A stretch of DNA of 15,284 bases from Sphingomonas sp. GTDB lineage: Bacteria > Pseudomonadota > Alphaproteobacteria > Sphingomonadales > Sphingomonadaceae. Shown piece after piece: positions 6,755 through 15,214 of this stretch. The notes below the pieces were generated by a model, which worked only from the letters and a program-made list of their open reading frames with translations, ran no database searches and had not been told where the DNA came from. Position 1 is the first letter of the stretch. Every line of letters begins with the position of its first letter. The DNA is taken from contig JAIERC010000307.1 in NCBI GenBank assembly GCA_019747165.1, positions 1 through 15,284 of the forward strand, given 5' to 3'. A program made the position numbers and the translations under genes.

Positions 6755-9175
6755 TCAGGCGGCAAGATCGGCCATCACGTCTGACGGATGTTCGCTGCCC
6801 ATCGATTCCCAGCCAAGATCCCCGCTATAGCGCCAAGCCATCCGCCCTTCATCATCAAGCGCGAAGAGATATAGCCAGCGATTGTCGAACAACGCCCGAA
6901 CGCCGGGGTGGCGTTCGAGAATATCGGTCATCGCCGCGCGCGGTGCCTCGATGCACACGCTCAACCGCAGCGGCTCATGGGCCAGCGCATTACCGTCATA
7001 GACCGATTGCCAGGGCAGACCGGGCCGCAGCGCCCCGCCATTGCCTTCGACAACGCCAACGCCGCCAATCACATTGTGGAGCAGTTTATTCCCGCCACCG
7101 AACAGATCAGGGGCAACGGTCGATCCATAATATTGCAGGCTGATCCAGCTCGCGACGACGACCGGCGCGGTCATGATCAGTTCGAGCACACCAAAGCCCT
7201 TGTCCTGCCGCCAGTCATAATCATGCAGAAAGGCGCGACCGTGCATATTCTTGCCAAGGGTGCGGGGGCGGGGGGCGGCGATGAATGCCTTGCACCCGGC
7301 CAGCGCCCATTCGGGGCGGGTTTCGGACCAATCCCTGCTGCGCTGCGCGATGCTTCCCTCACCGCTTGCCCGGGGCAGGCGCAGGGCCCGTTCGGTGCGG
7401 GCAATCACGCCGGCAGCCGATAGCCAAACTTCCGCGCGGGCCAGATCGGCGGCGTGAGACGACGAGGGATAGTCCTGACTATACAGGAATATCGCATCGG
7501 TGGTGGTGTCGTGCAGGGCACCGACGAACATGGTCTCTGCCGGGATGGCAATGCCCTCCTGCGCCACGCCTTCACGGACTTCGGGTTCGTTCAGCAACGC
7601 GGCGAGCAGCCGTGCGTTGACCTCACCGGAATAGCCGCCACACGCGCCACAATGCAGGCCACTGGCGTGCGGATTATTGACGACATTGGCCCCATGCCCG
7701 ACCAGCAGCACCAGCGGCGCAAATTTGTCGGTCAGCGACATCGCCCGCAGGATCGACGTGGCCATGCCGACCCGCGTTGGCAGATCAATGGCAGGATCGG
7801 GTTGGGGTGCCGGATCATTGGGCGCCTCATTGCCATACAGGCCAAGCGCATCTCGGACTAGCTTTGCAATATATACTGGCCCGGTCGCTTCAACAAAAGC
7901 AAAGGACGATACCGCCGCCAGCTTGAACCGCCCCCAAGCCCGCGTCGCGCGTTCCCGGTAACGCAGGGTAAGATCAGCCGACTCATCGGCATAACCGCCT
8001 GATCGCGAGCTTAGCCCGGCATTGAGGAGCACCGGGAGCCGGTGTTCGGCGACATCCGAACCAAAGCGCCGGTGCGACGCCGTCAGGCCAAAAAAACCGG
8101 CAAAGCCGAGCGTTTGGATGCGCGGATCGATCGATTCGAGCGCCCGGCGATAGACTTCGGAGCGGACATCGATACAAAAAGCAGCCTGGAGCAGGGGCGG
8201 CTGGCTGGCTGCACTTACCTGCAGGCTGGCAAAAGTTTGCGCGAGATCGCGTTGCGCCGCCCGCTCGCAGGCTTCCTGAAGGATCGCATCGATAATCTGC
8301 GCCTCGCTTGGTTCGACTGGCTGCGCATGCGCCGCGATCGTCTCTGCCCATGCAGCGCCGATCTGCGCCTCATACTGCACGAACAGCGCCTCCTCCCAGA
8401 GCAAGCGGATCGCGAGCAAATCCGTGATCGTGGCGTCGTCGCGCCCGGCAAGCCCGGCCTGCCACAGCTGGAACCGGGCATATTGCGCCCAGCCGCCCAG
8501 GCTGATCAGCAAGCGGTGAAAATAGGTTGGCAGTGCTGCCGGTGTCAGGCCAAGCCGCATCACTGCCCGCTCAATCGCCACAGCCGCACTTTCAGGCGCG
8601 TCAGCGACGAACGCCGCAAAGCCGCGCAGACCGACAATTTCTGGTGTCAGATCATGCGTCGCGACCGCCTGCCACGCGGCATAGGCACCCTTGCCATGCG
8701 GCGCCGCCCATAGTGCCTGACCTTCGTCAAAAAAGCCGCCGCACCACGCCCCGAAGCGCTCGGCGATAACCCCTGCCCAATCGATTCCTGAAACATCAGC
8801 GGCGAGATCGGCGACCGTCTGCAACGCGGCGGGTTGCTCCGCTGGCTGCAATGCGGCGGATTTCAGGATCGCAGCCGAAACGGGCCGACGCGACGGGATT
8901 GCCGCTGCCCAGGCAGCGTCCAAATCGGCATCGGTCACGGTGCCGGTCGCTATTCGCTCCTGGTACCAGTCGCGCGGCATCGTCACCGGTGCCCCCGACA
9001 CGCGTGCCAGCAGCGCGGCGGTCTCTGCCAAGCCCAGTTCTGCCTGGCCGAGATAAGGGTTCACCGCAACGCTCGAGGCCAATGGCCAGACCGGCGGGAT
9101 CGCCAGCGCTGCTGATTTGGCAGCAACGAAAGACGCTTGCGGCGCTTGCAGGGCGTCGACGGGATTTACGGACAT
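6755..9175 (-). CDS. dabA: DabA (DUF2309), catalytic subunit of the inorganic-carbon pump
   Basis: Zinc-containing, carbonic-anhydrase-like subunit of the DAB complex, which couples an ion gradient through DabB to one-way CO2 hydration and so accumulates bicarbonate. With the start at ATG 9175 the protein has 806 residues. The four zinc ligands known for this family are all present with family spacing: C334 and D336 in FCIDVRSE, H494 in LVGHGAN and C509 in GLHCGACGG. The H-to-C interval of 15 matches that of the characterised Halothiobacillus DabA. No transmembrane anchor is obvious, as expected for a peripheral cytoplasmic subunit. GGAG at 9185-9188 is nine bases before ATG 9175 and only three before ATG 9181, favouring the former; a longer start at 9235 would run into dabB. 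It lies 35 bp after dabB and three bases before the DUF6671 gene, so all three are one transcript. Confidence 0.95.
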   Translation of the reverse strand: MSVNPVDALQAPQASFVAAKSAALAIPPVWPLASSVAVNPYLGQAELGLAETAALLARVSGAPVTMPRDWYQERIATGTVTDADLDAAWAAAIPSRRPVSAAILKSAALQPAEQPAALQTVADLAADVSGIDWAGVIAERFGAWCGGFFDEGQALWAAPHGKGAYAAWQAVATHDLTPEIVGLRGFAAFVADAPESAAVAIERAVMRLGLTPAALPTYFHRLLISLGGWAQYARFQLWQAGLAGRDDATITDLLAIRLLWEEALFVQYEAQIGAAWAETIAAHAQPVEPSEAQIIDAILQEACERAAQRDLAQTFASLQVSAASQPPLLQAAFCIDVRSEVYRRALESIDPRIQTLGFAGFFGLTASHRRFGSDVAEHRLPVLLNAGLSSRSGGYADESADLTLRYRERATRAWGRFKLAAVSSFAFVEATGPVYIAKLVRDALGLYGNEAPNDPAPQPDPAIDLPTRVGMATSILRAMSLTDKFAPLVLLVGHGANVVNNPHASGLHCGACGGYSGEVNARLLAALLNEPEVREGVAQEGIAIPAETMFVGALHDTTTDAIFLYSQDYPSSSHAADLARAEVWLSAAGVIARTERALRLPRASGEGSIAQRSRDWSETRPEWALAGCKAFIAAPRPRTLGKNMHGRAFLHDYDWRQDKGFGVLELIMTAPVVVASWISLQYYGSTVAPDLFGGGNKLLHNVIGGVGVVEGNGGALRPGLPWQSVYDGNALAHEPLRLSVCIEAPRAAMTDILERHPGVRALFDNRWLYLFALDDEGRMAWRYSGDLGWESMGSEHPSDVMADLAA

Positions 9176-9184
9176 GATCATATT

Positions 9185-9188
9185 CTCC
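9185..9188 (-). promoter_or_regulatory. Ribosome-binding site deciding the dabA start
   Basis: GGAG on the minus strand. The spacer to ATG 9175 is nine bases and to ATG 9181 only three, so 9175 is preferred. Confidence 0.55.
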
Positions 9189-9210
9189 GAAAGGGGCTCT
9201 GCCGATTGGA

Positions 9211-10770
9211 TCAAAGAGGCCGCCGCAGCGCCCACCCGCCAAGCAAGCGATCAAAGACAGCGTTGGCGTAAAGGCCATTGGCGAGATGGACGCGAAGCCC
9301 CGCTGCCGCCGGGTGATAAGCCCAGAGCGGAAACATCGCCTGGGCAATAGCGACGGTGCCGAAGCTCAACACCGCCAGGACGATCAGCGCCCATTCAAGC
9401 GGGCCTGGTGCAGGCGTGGCCGGCAACGTCCCCGCCGTCAGCCAAATTACCAGCGCATGCAGGCTGAAATAGCCGAGCGAGGCCGCTACCGAATACACAG
9501 CCATACGCTGCGTCAAGGCGCGCGGCGCGGTGTCCGCCAGGCCCTGGGCAAGCAGATAGGCAACACCAAAAATCAGGATTGCCCCCAGCGCGGTCGCTTG
9601 CGGCGAGCGAATCTGCACTTCAAACGCCAACCCGACCACCGCATAGATCGCCAGCGCAGCGAGAAAAGCCCGACCGACCGCCTTGGCACTGGGGATCGCC
9701 ACTGGGCCCGGTCGGCGAAACGCCGCAATCCGGTCAACTGCGCCGCCCGAGGCGAGAAACGAATGCGCCTTGTACAGCGAGTGCGCGACGATGTGGAGCA
9801 AGGCCAGTGGGAACAGCGCAAGCCCGCATTGCATGATCATGAAGCCCATTTGCGCCACAGTCGACCAGGCAAGCGAGGTCTTCACCGCTGGCTGCGTCAG
9901 CATCACCAGCCCGCCAAACAGCGCGGTAAAGCCGCCGATCATCACCAGCACAGCGAGCACGCCCGGTGCCAGCAGCATCACATCGGCAAAGCGGATCAGC
10001 ACAAAACCACCGGCATTGATGACGCCCGCATGCAGCAGCGCCGAGACAGGGGTCGGTGCCTCCATGACCTCGGTCAGCCAGCCGTGCAGCGGGAATTGCG
10101 CCGATTTGAGCAAGGCAGCGATGGCGAGCAGCCCCGCTGCGGCAACGGCTCCGGTGCCGCCCTCGCCGAGGCGCGCCCCATTCAGGATCGCAGCAATGTC
10201 GGTGGTGCCATAGCTGATCGCGAGCAGCGCGGCCGCGCCGATCAACGCCAAGTCACCCAGCCGTGCGGTCACGAATTTCTTGCGCGCGGCGCGCTGTGCC
10301 GCGACGCGTTCTGGATAGAAAAGCAGCAAGCGATGCAGGCACAGGCTGGTGCCAACCCAGGCGAAAATGAGCTGGGCAAGGTTACCGGCCGTGACCAGCA
10401 GCATCACCATCGCCAGCGTCGCGCAGAGCCAGGCCATGAAGGCACCATGTCGCACTTCACCGTCGAGATAGACGGCGGCGTAGCGCACCACGATCCAGCC
10501 GATGAACGACACGAGCACCAGCATCACCATGCTGACAACGTCGATTCGCGCCGACAAGCCGATATCCGGCGTGCCGACCAGCAACGCCGTCGCCGGGCCG
10601 CTCATGACCAGCAGACCCGCCGATAGCAGCGCGATGACGACCGCCACCATCGACAGCGCCTCGATAAGCATCAACTGACCGGAAGCAGGCCGCTTAGGTC
10701 CCACAAAGCCGATAAGAGCAGCAACCAGCACCACGCAAGGCGCCGCAAAAACGAGCAGGTTGATTGGCAC
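9211..10770 (-). CDS. dabB: DabB, NuoL/MrpA-like proton- or sodium-conducting subunit
   Basis: Membrane subunit of the DAB inorganic-carbon pump, supplying ion flow that drives DabA. The 519-residue protein is hydrophobic almost throughout and belongs to the complex I antiporter-like family. The hallmark is the stretch around 221-250, with K222, the HGWLTEVMEAPTPVS segment and ALLHAGVINAGG, equivalent to the broken-helix region of NuoL. SLYKAHSFLASGG (331-343) is a second antiporter-family signature. Its length fits stand-alone DabB proteins and is shorter than typical NuoL, and no other complex I gene is nearby. It is immediately followed by dabA, which settles the assignment over nuoL. The start is a GTG at 10770 with GGGGA six bases upstream; an ATG at 10783 is out of frame. 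It is first in the operon and divergent from a LysR gene across 108 bp. Confidence 0.93.
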   Translation of the reverse strand: MPINLLVFAAPCVVLVAALIGFVGPKRPASGQLMLIEALSMVAVVIALLSAGLLVMSGPATALLVGTPDIGLSARIDVVSMVMLVLVSFIGWIVVRYAAVYLDGEVRHGAFMAWLCATLAMVMLLVTAGNLAQLIFAWVGTSLCLHRLLLFYPERVAAQRAARKKFVTARLGDLALIGAAALLAISYGTTDIAAILNGARLGEGGTGAVAAAGLLAIAALLKSAQFPLHGWLTEVMEAPTPVSALLHAGVINAGGFVLIRFADVMLLAPGVLAVLVMIGGFTALFGGLVMLTQPAVKTSLAWSTVAQMGFMIMQCGLALFPLALLHIVAHSLYKAHSFLASGGAVDRIAAFRRPGPVAIPSAKAVGRAFLAALAIYAVVGLAFEVQIRSPQATALGAILIFGVAYLLAQGLADTAPRALTQRMAVYSVAASLGYFSLHALVIWLTAGTLPATPAPGPLEWALIVLAVLSFGTVAIAQAMFPLWAYHPAAAGLRVHLANGLYANAVFDRLLGGWALRRPL

Positions 10771-10878
10771 AATCTTTCCCCATTGGTTCGCCCTGAGGCG
10801 TCACAACGTCGCTAGCGAAAGGGCTGGCTTGCGAAAAATTCATTGTTTGCTCGATATCGTTCGCTTTAAAGGAACGAT
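10771..10878. promoter_or_regulatory. Divergent control region between dabB and the LysR gene
   Basis: The 108-bp gap carries a perfect TCGCTAGCGA palindrome at 10809-10818, the short dyad CGCC-CTGA-GGCG at 10789-10800, and the long LysR-type dyad at its right edge. The pentamer TTCGC (or its complement GCGAA) occurs four times, at 10787, 10815, 10831 and 10860. A weak promoter towards the LysR gene could be TTGCGA (10829-10834) with GATATC (10853-10858), spacer 18. I see no good consensus promoter for dabB, as expected if it needs an activator. Confidence 0.6.
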
Positions 10879-10880
10879 AT
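10854..10880. promoter_or_regulatory. LysR-type operator dyad overlapping the regulator's RBS and start codon
   Basis: ATATCGTTC (10854-10862) and GAACGATAT (10872-10880) are perfect 9-bp inverted arms with a 9-base spacer, and contain the LysR-box pattern TTC-N9-GAA (T10861-N11-A10873). The right arm includes the first two bases of the LysR ATG, and the ribosome-binding sequence lies between and within the arms. Binding here would block the regulator's own expression while leaving it placed to activate dabB. Confidence 0.65.
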
Positions 10881-11766
10881 GGCTGACTTCAATTACAATC
10901 ATCTTCGCTATTTTTGGGCGGTTGCGCAGGACGGCAACCTCACGCGCACCGCCGACCGCCTCAATATTTCGCAATCCGCGCTATCAGTGCAGATTCGCAA
11001 ATTGGAGGATCGGCTCGGCCATGCATTGTTCGAACGGCGAGGCCGCCAGCTACATCTGACCGAGGCAGGGCGCATCGCGCTTGATCATGCCGACGCGATC
11101 TTTGCGACCGGCGATGAACTGATCGGCACGCTGCGCGAAACCGGTGCCGCGCGCCAGGCCGTGCGCATTGGCGCACTGGCCACGCTATCGCGCAACTTCC
11201 AGATCAGCTTTATAAAGCCCTTGCTAGGCCGCAGCGATATTGAAGTCATTCTGCGATCCGGCAGCCCGGCCGAATTGCTGCTAGGCCTGCAATCGCTGGC
11301 GTTGGATGTCGTGCTGACCAATCAACCACCCCCCACTGACGCTCTAACGCATTACATCGCGCACAAACTTTCCGAACAACCGGTCAGCCTGATCGGCACG
11401 CCGCAAATGTTAGGGGCGACGCGATCGGTCGCCGCCTTGCTTGACAGGCACCCCGTGATCCTGCCGACGTCGGGCAACAGCCTGCGGACCAGCTTCAACG
11501 CCTTGGTTGATCGGCTCGATATCCAGCCGCAGATTGCGGCTGAGGTCGATGATATGGCGATGATGCGCCTGCTTGTCCGCGAAGGTGTTGCCCTCGCCGT
11601 ATTGCCCCCCATCGCAGTGCGCGATGAATTGGCCTCAGGCCTGCTGGTGGAGGCCGATGCGCTGCCCGGCATAACCGAGACATTCTTCGCGATCACGACT
11701 GACCGGCGCTTCCCCAATCCAATCATCCGCTTGCTCATCGGCAATATGGGCGATGATTCCGCCTGA
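10879..11766 (+). CDS. NhaR-like LysR-family transcriptional regulator, probable dab regulator
   Basis: DNA-binding regulator of 295 residues. The N-terminal winged helix-turn-helix (about 5-65) begins NYNHLRYFWAVAQDGNLT, the NhaR-type opening, with the recognition helix around 31-45 (SQSALSVQIRKLEDR). A linker helix leads to a LysR substrate-binding domain (about 90-290). NhaR of E. coli answers to sodium; here the ligand is unknown and could be an ion or inorganic-carbon signal. The ATG at 10879 is supported by AAAGGA five bases upstream. The gene is divergent from dabB, the classic layout for a LysR protein controlling its neighbour, and a perfect T-N11-A dyad overlaps its start, suggesting autorepression. 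Intact and full length. The family call is firm; the dab target is inferred from arrangement and operator. Confidence 0.93.
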   Translation: MADFNYNHLRYFWAVAQDGNLTRTADRLNISQSALSVQIRKLEDRLGHALFERRGRQLHLTEAGRIALDHADAIFATGDELIGTLRETGAARQAVRIGALATLSRNFQISFIKPLLGRSDIEVILRSGSPAELLLGLQSLALDVVLTNQPPPTDALTHYIAHKLSEQPVSLIGTPQMLGATRSVAALLDRHPVILPTSGNSLRTSFNALVDRLDIQPQIAAEVDDMAMMRLLVREGVALAVLPPIAVRDELASGLLVEADALPGITETFFAITTDRRFPNPIIRLLIGNMGDDSA

Positions 11767-11768
11767 GC

Positions 11769-11782
11769 AGCGCAATTGCGCT
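11769..11782. repeat. 14-bp perfect palindrome just after the LysR gene
   Basis: AGCGCAATTGCGCT, two bases after the stop codon. It could form a 5-bp stem with an AATT loop and act as a weak terminator, but no T-run follows. It could equally be an operator for the next gene. Confidence 0.35.
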
Positions 11783-11850
11783 CCAGCCTGCTAAATTCTC
11801 CGGTGACCTGTGCCTTATTCCTGCTTAGACCATCGGTAGAAGATAAAAGT

Positions 11851-11856
11851 GGAGGG
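11851..11856 (+). promoter_or_regulatory. Ribosome-binding site deciding the amidohydrolase start
   Basis: GGAGGG four bases before ATG 11861. It excludes the in-frame GTG at 11849, which overlaps this element, and places the signal peptide at the N terminus. Confidence 0.75.
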
Positions 11857-11860
11857 ACGC

Positions 11861-14800
11861 ATGACATATCGGTTCGGGGCGGTTTCTGGGGCGGTGATCG
11901 CGACCCTATTGGCGCCCATGCTCGCCCAGGCGCAAACCCCCGCCGCGGCGACGCCCGCTGCTGGTGACAAGAAGGCCGATGCCAAGCCCGCCAAATGGGA
12001 TGTCAACGCCCCCACCGGATTGAAGACCCACCAGGTCCCCATCTCGGTCGACAATGGCAGTTGGATGAATGTTGATGTCTCGCGCGACGGCAAGATGATC
12101 GCCTTCGATCTGCTCGGTGACATCTACACCATGCCGATCAGCGGCGGCACGCCGACGCGGATTGCCGAGGGGCTGGCCTTTGAACACCAGCCGCGTTTCT
12201 CCCCCGACGGCAAGCGGATCGCTTTCACTTCGGATCGGGGCGGCGGCGACAATATCTGGATCATGAATGTCGATGGCAGCGACAAGCGCCAATTGACCAA
12301 GGAAGATTTCCGCCTGCTCAACCAACCGAGCTGGAGCCCCGACGGTCGCTTCATCATCGCGAAAAAGCACTTCACCACTCAGCGTTCGCTCGGCACCGGC
12401 GAAGTCTGGATCTATCACGTCTCGGGCGGCGGCGGTGTCCAGCTCGTCAAGCGCGCCAGCGAACAGCTCCAAAAGGAATTGGGTGAGCCGATCTACGCGC
12501 CCGACGGCAAGAGCCTTTACTACACCCGCAACGTCACCCCCGGCCCAATCTTCGTCTATGCGCAGGATTCGAACACCGACCTGTTCGACATCGAACGCTA
12601 TGATCTCGATACCGGCGAGGTGACGACGGTGGTCTCGGGCGTTGGCGGATCGGTGCGGCCAACGCCATCGCCCGACGGCAAGAAGATCGCCTTTGTCCGC
12701 CGCGAGCGCACCAAATCGAAGCTCTATGTCAAAGATCTGGCGTCAGGCGAAGAACGCAAAATCTATGACGCGCTCGACCAGGATGTGCAGGAAACCTGGG
12801 CGATCACGGGTGTTTATCCCAACATGGCATGGACGCCCGACAGTGCCAGCCTGGTGTTCTGGGCCGGCGGCAAGATCAACCGGGTTGGCGCAACTGGCGG
12901 GGCGGCGACAGACATTCCGTTCAAAATCAATGACACCCGTGTCGTGATCGACGCGGTCCATCCGCAGATTGAGGTGGCCCCCGCCACCGTGACCACGACG
13001 ATGCCGCGCTGGGCGAGCGTTTCGCCCGATGGCAATCAGGTTGTGTTCGAGACGCTCGGCAAGCTGTGGATCAAGCCTGCTGCGGGCGGTGCAGCACGGC
13101 GACTGGTCAAGGGTGACGAGTCCGAGATGGAGCTGTGGCCAAGCTGGTCGCGCGATGGGCGGACCATCGTTTTCGTTGGTTGGACTGATGCCGGGCTCGG
13201 CCATGTTCGCACCGTCGCGGCCACGGGCGGGGCGGCGAAAACCGTCACGGCGGATCCAGGCCATTACCTTAACCCGCGCTTTTCGCCTGACAGCAAGATG
13301 ATCGTCTTTGAACGCGGCCAAGGCGGCGAGCTGACCTCATCACGCTGGTCCGAAAATCCGGGCGTGTACCGCATTACGAGTAGCGGTGGAAAACAGACCC
13401 GGATCTCAACCGACGGATCGGAGCCGCAATTCGGCAACGACAATGACCGGGTCTTCATGATTGGGTCGGAAAAGGGCAAGCGCCAGCTGATCAGCACCGA
13501 TCTGAATGGCCAGGCAAAGCGCGTCCATGGCACCGGCGATCTGGTCAATGACTATCAGGTCTCACCCGATGGCCGCTTTGTTGCCTTCCGCCAGAATTTC
13601 CAGGCGTTTGTGATGCCGCTGCTGCCGGGGACGCAGGATGTCTCGATCGACCAAAAGGGCGGTCCGCTGCCGGTGACCCGCGTCAGCGGCGAAGGCGCTG
13701 ATTTCATCAACTGGTCAAAGGACGGTGCAGCGCTGCACTGGAGCCTGGGGCCGACGCTGTTTTCGGCACAGACAGATGCGCTGTTCGCGACCGCGCCTGC
13801 TGACAAGGATGCACCCAAATTTGCCGCGCCCGAGACCGGCTTGTCGCTGTCCATGACGGTACCTGCCGACAAGCCAACCGGCACCGTTGCGCTCACCGGC
13901 GCGCGGATCGTGACGATGGCTGATGCCAAGGGAGGGATTATTGACGATGGCGTGATCCTCATCACTGGCGACCGGATCGTCGCGGTCGGTCCGCGCGGAT
14001 CGGTGTCGATACCGCCAGGGACAAAGACGGTCGATCTCGCTGGCAAGACGATCATCCCTGGGCTGGTCGATGCCCATGCCCATGGGCCGCAAAGCGAAGA
14101 CAATCTGATCCCGCAGCAAAACTGGTCGGCGATGGTCAACTTGGCCTTTGGCACCACGACAATCCACGATCCCTCGGCGCGGCCTCAGCAAATCTTCGTC
14201 GCATCGGAAATGCAGCGGACCGGGCTGATTATTGCTCCGCGCACTTTTTCCACTGGCGAGATCATCTATGGCGCAAAACAGGCCGATGTTTATGCCGAGA
14301 TCAACAGTTATGAAGATGCGCTCGCCCATGTCCGGAGGCTCAAGACGCAAGGCGCGCATTCGGTTAAAAACTATAATCAACCACGGCGCGAGCAGCGCCA
14401 GATGGTCGTTGCGGCGGGGCAAGCCGAGCAAATGGAGGTAGTGCCAGAGGGCGGATCGCTGTTCACAATGGACATGTCGTTGATCCAGGACGGCAACGCG
14501 ACGGTCGAACATAATGTCCCGCTCGACCGCTTCTATGACGATGTCATCAGCCTGTGGTCCCAGACCAAGACCAATTATACGCCGACCCTGGTCGTTACTT
14601 ATGGCGGGCCGGCCGGTGATCCCTATTGGCGCGCGCATACCGATGTGTGGAAGCACCCGCTGCTGACCAAATATGCCCCGCCCGCGCTGCTCGCCGCGCA
14701 GAATGTCCGCCGCTCGATCGCGCCCGAGGAGGATTATGTCGATGCGGCGTCAGCGCGCGAGGCCAAGAAGCTCGCTGACAAGGGCGTGCAGGTGTCGATT

Positions 14801-15181
14801 GGCGCGCATGGCCAGCAATCGGGGCTTGGATCGCATTGGGAGCTATGGTCATTCGTGCGCGGCGGCTGGAGCCCGGTAGAGGCACTCCGCGCGGGCACGA
14901 TCATGCCGGCGACCTCGCTTGGCATGCAACAGGACATTGGATCGCTGGAGGTAGGCAAGCTTGCCGATCTGGTGGTGCTGGATGCCGACCCGACCATCGA
15001 TATCCGCAACAGCGAAAAGATCGCCAAGGTGATGCTCGGCGGGCGGCTGTATGACGCGGCGACGCTCAACGAACAGGTCACCGGCACCCGCACCCGCGCG
15101 CCGTTCTGGTGGGAAGCCAAGGGCGGCGGTGCAGCGGGGGTATCGTTGCCGTCAGCCGACAGCATTACCGGCGGCGACTAA
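11861..15181 (+). CDS. Exported TolB-like beta-propeller / amidohydrolase fusion protein
   Basis: A 1106-residue exported hydrolase. It starts with a Sec signal peptide (MTYRFGAVSGAVIATLLAPM, cleavage probably after LAQA near residue 24-25) and an Ala/Pro/Lys-rich linker. Residues about 45-660 hold repeated PD40/TolB blades (SPDGKRIAF, SPDGRFIIA, SPDGKKIAF, SPDGNQVVF and others). An amidohydrolase domain follows from about 676 (VALTGARIV) to 1075. Metal-site candidates are H739 and H741 (DAHAH), K836 (VKNY), H884 (EHN) and H983 (GAHGQ). The family is often annotated imidazolonepropionase-like or prolidase-like; the propeller probably restricts access to peptide-like substrates, as in other propeller-gated hydrolases. 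The substrate is unknown. It stands alone between the LysR gene and a convergent tRNA. Full length, no frameshift. Confidence 0.92.
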   Translation: MTYRFGAVSGAVIATLLAPMLAQAQTPAAATPAAGDKKADAKPAKWDVNAPTGLKTHQVPISVDNGSWMNVDVSRDGKMIAFDLLGDIYTMPISGGTPTRIAEGLAFEHQPRFSPDGKRIAFTSDRGGGDNIWIMNVDGSDKRQLTKEDFRLLNQPSWSPDGRFIIAKKHFTTQRSLGTGEVWIYHVSGGGGVQLVKRASEQLQKELGEPIYAPDGKSLYYTRNVTPGPIFVYAQDSNTDLFDIERYDLDTGEVTTVVSGVGGSVRPTPSPDGKKIAFVRRERTKSKLYVKDLASGEERKIYDALDQDVQETWAITGVYPNMAWTPDSASLVFWAGGKINRVGATGGAATDIPFKINDTRVVIDAVHPQIEVAPATVTTTMPRWASVSPDGNQVVFETLGKLWIKPAAGGAARRLVKGDESEMELWPSWSRDGRTIVFVGWTDAGLGHVRTVAATGGAAKTVTADPGHYLNPRFSPDSKMIVFERGQGGELTSSRWSENPGVYRITSSGGKQTRISTDGSEPQFGNDNDRVFMIGSEKGKRQLISTDLNGQAKRVHGTGDLVNDYQVSPDGRFVAFRQNFQAFVMPLLPGTQDVSIDQKGGPLPVTRVSGEGADFINWSKDGAALHWSLGPTLFSAQTDALFATAPADKDAPKFAAPETGLSLSMTVPADKPTGTVALTGARIVTMADAKGGIIDDGVILITGDRIVAVGPRGSVSIPPGTKTVDLAGKTIIPGLVDAHAHGPQSEDNLIPQQNWSAMVNLAFGTTTIHDPSARPQQIFVASEMQRTGLIIAPRTFSTGEIIYGAKQADVYAEINSYEDALAHVRRLKTQGAHSVKNYNQPRREQRQMVVAAGQAEQMEVVPEGGSLFTMDMSLIQDGNATVEHNVPLDRFYDDVISLWSQTKTNYTPTLVVTYGGPAGDPYWRAHTDVWKHPLLTKYAPPALLAAQNVRRSIAPEEDYVDAASAREAKKLADKGVQVSIGAHGQQSGLGSHWELWSFVRGGWSPVEALRAGTIMPATSLGMQQDIGSLEVGKLADLVVLDADPTIDIRNSEKIAKVMLGGRLYDAATLNEQVTGTRTRAPFWWEAKGGGAAGVSLPSADSITGGD

Positions 15182-15214
15182 GGGCGCCGTCGGGCCCGGA
15201 AGGGGGTAGGGAAA

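Noticed and set aside
9286..10626. 446-codon plus-strand open frame opposite dabB
   Set aside because: It is antisense to a clear DabB; its translation is rich in R, Q and H with no fold-like pattern, typical of the mirror frame of a GC-rich membrane-protein gene.
9211..10770. nuoL of respiratory complex I
   Set aside because: Shorter than NuoL, no other nuo genes, and directly followed by dabA.
13715..14656. 313-codon minus-strand open frame inside the amidohydrolase gene
   Set aside because: It covers the conserved metal-site region of the sense gene and shows no family resemblance; a GC-rich antisense shadow.
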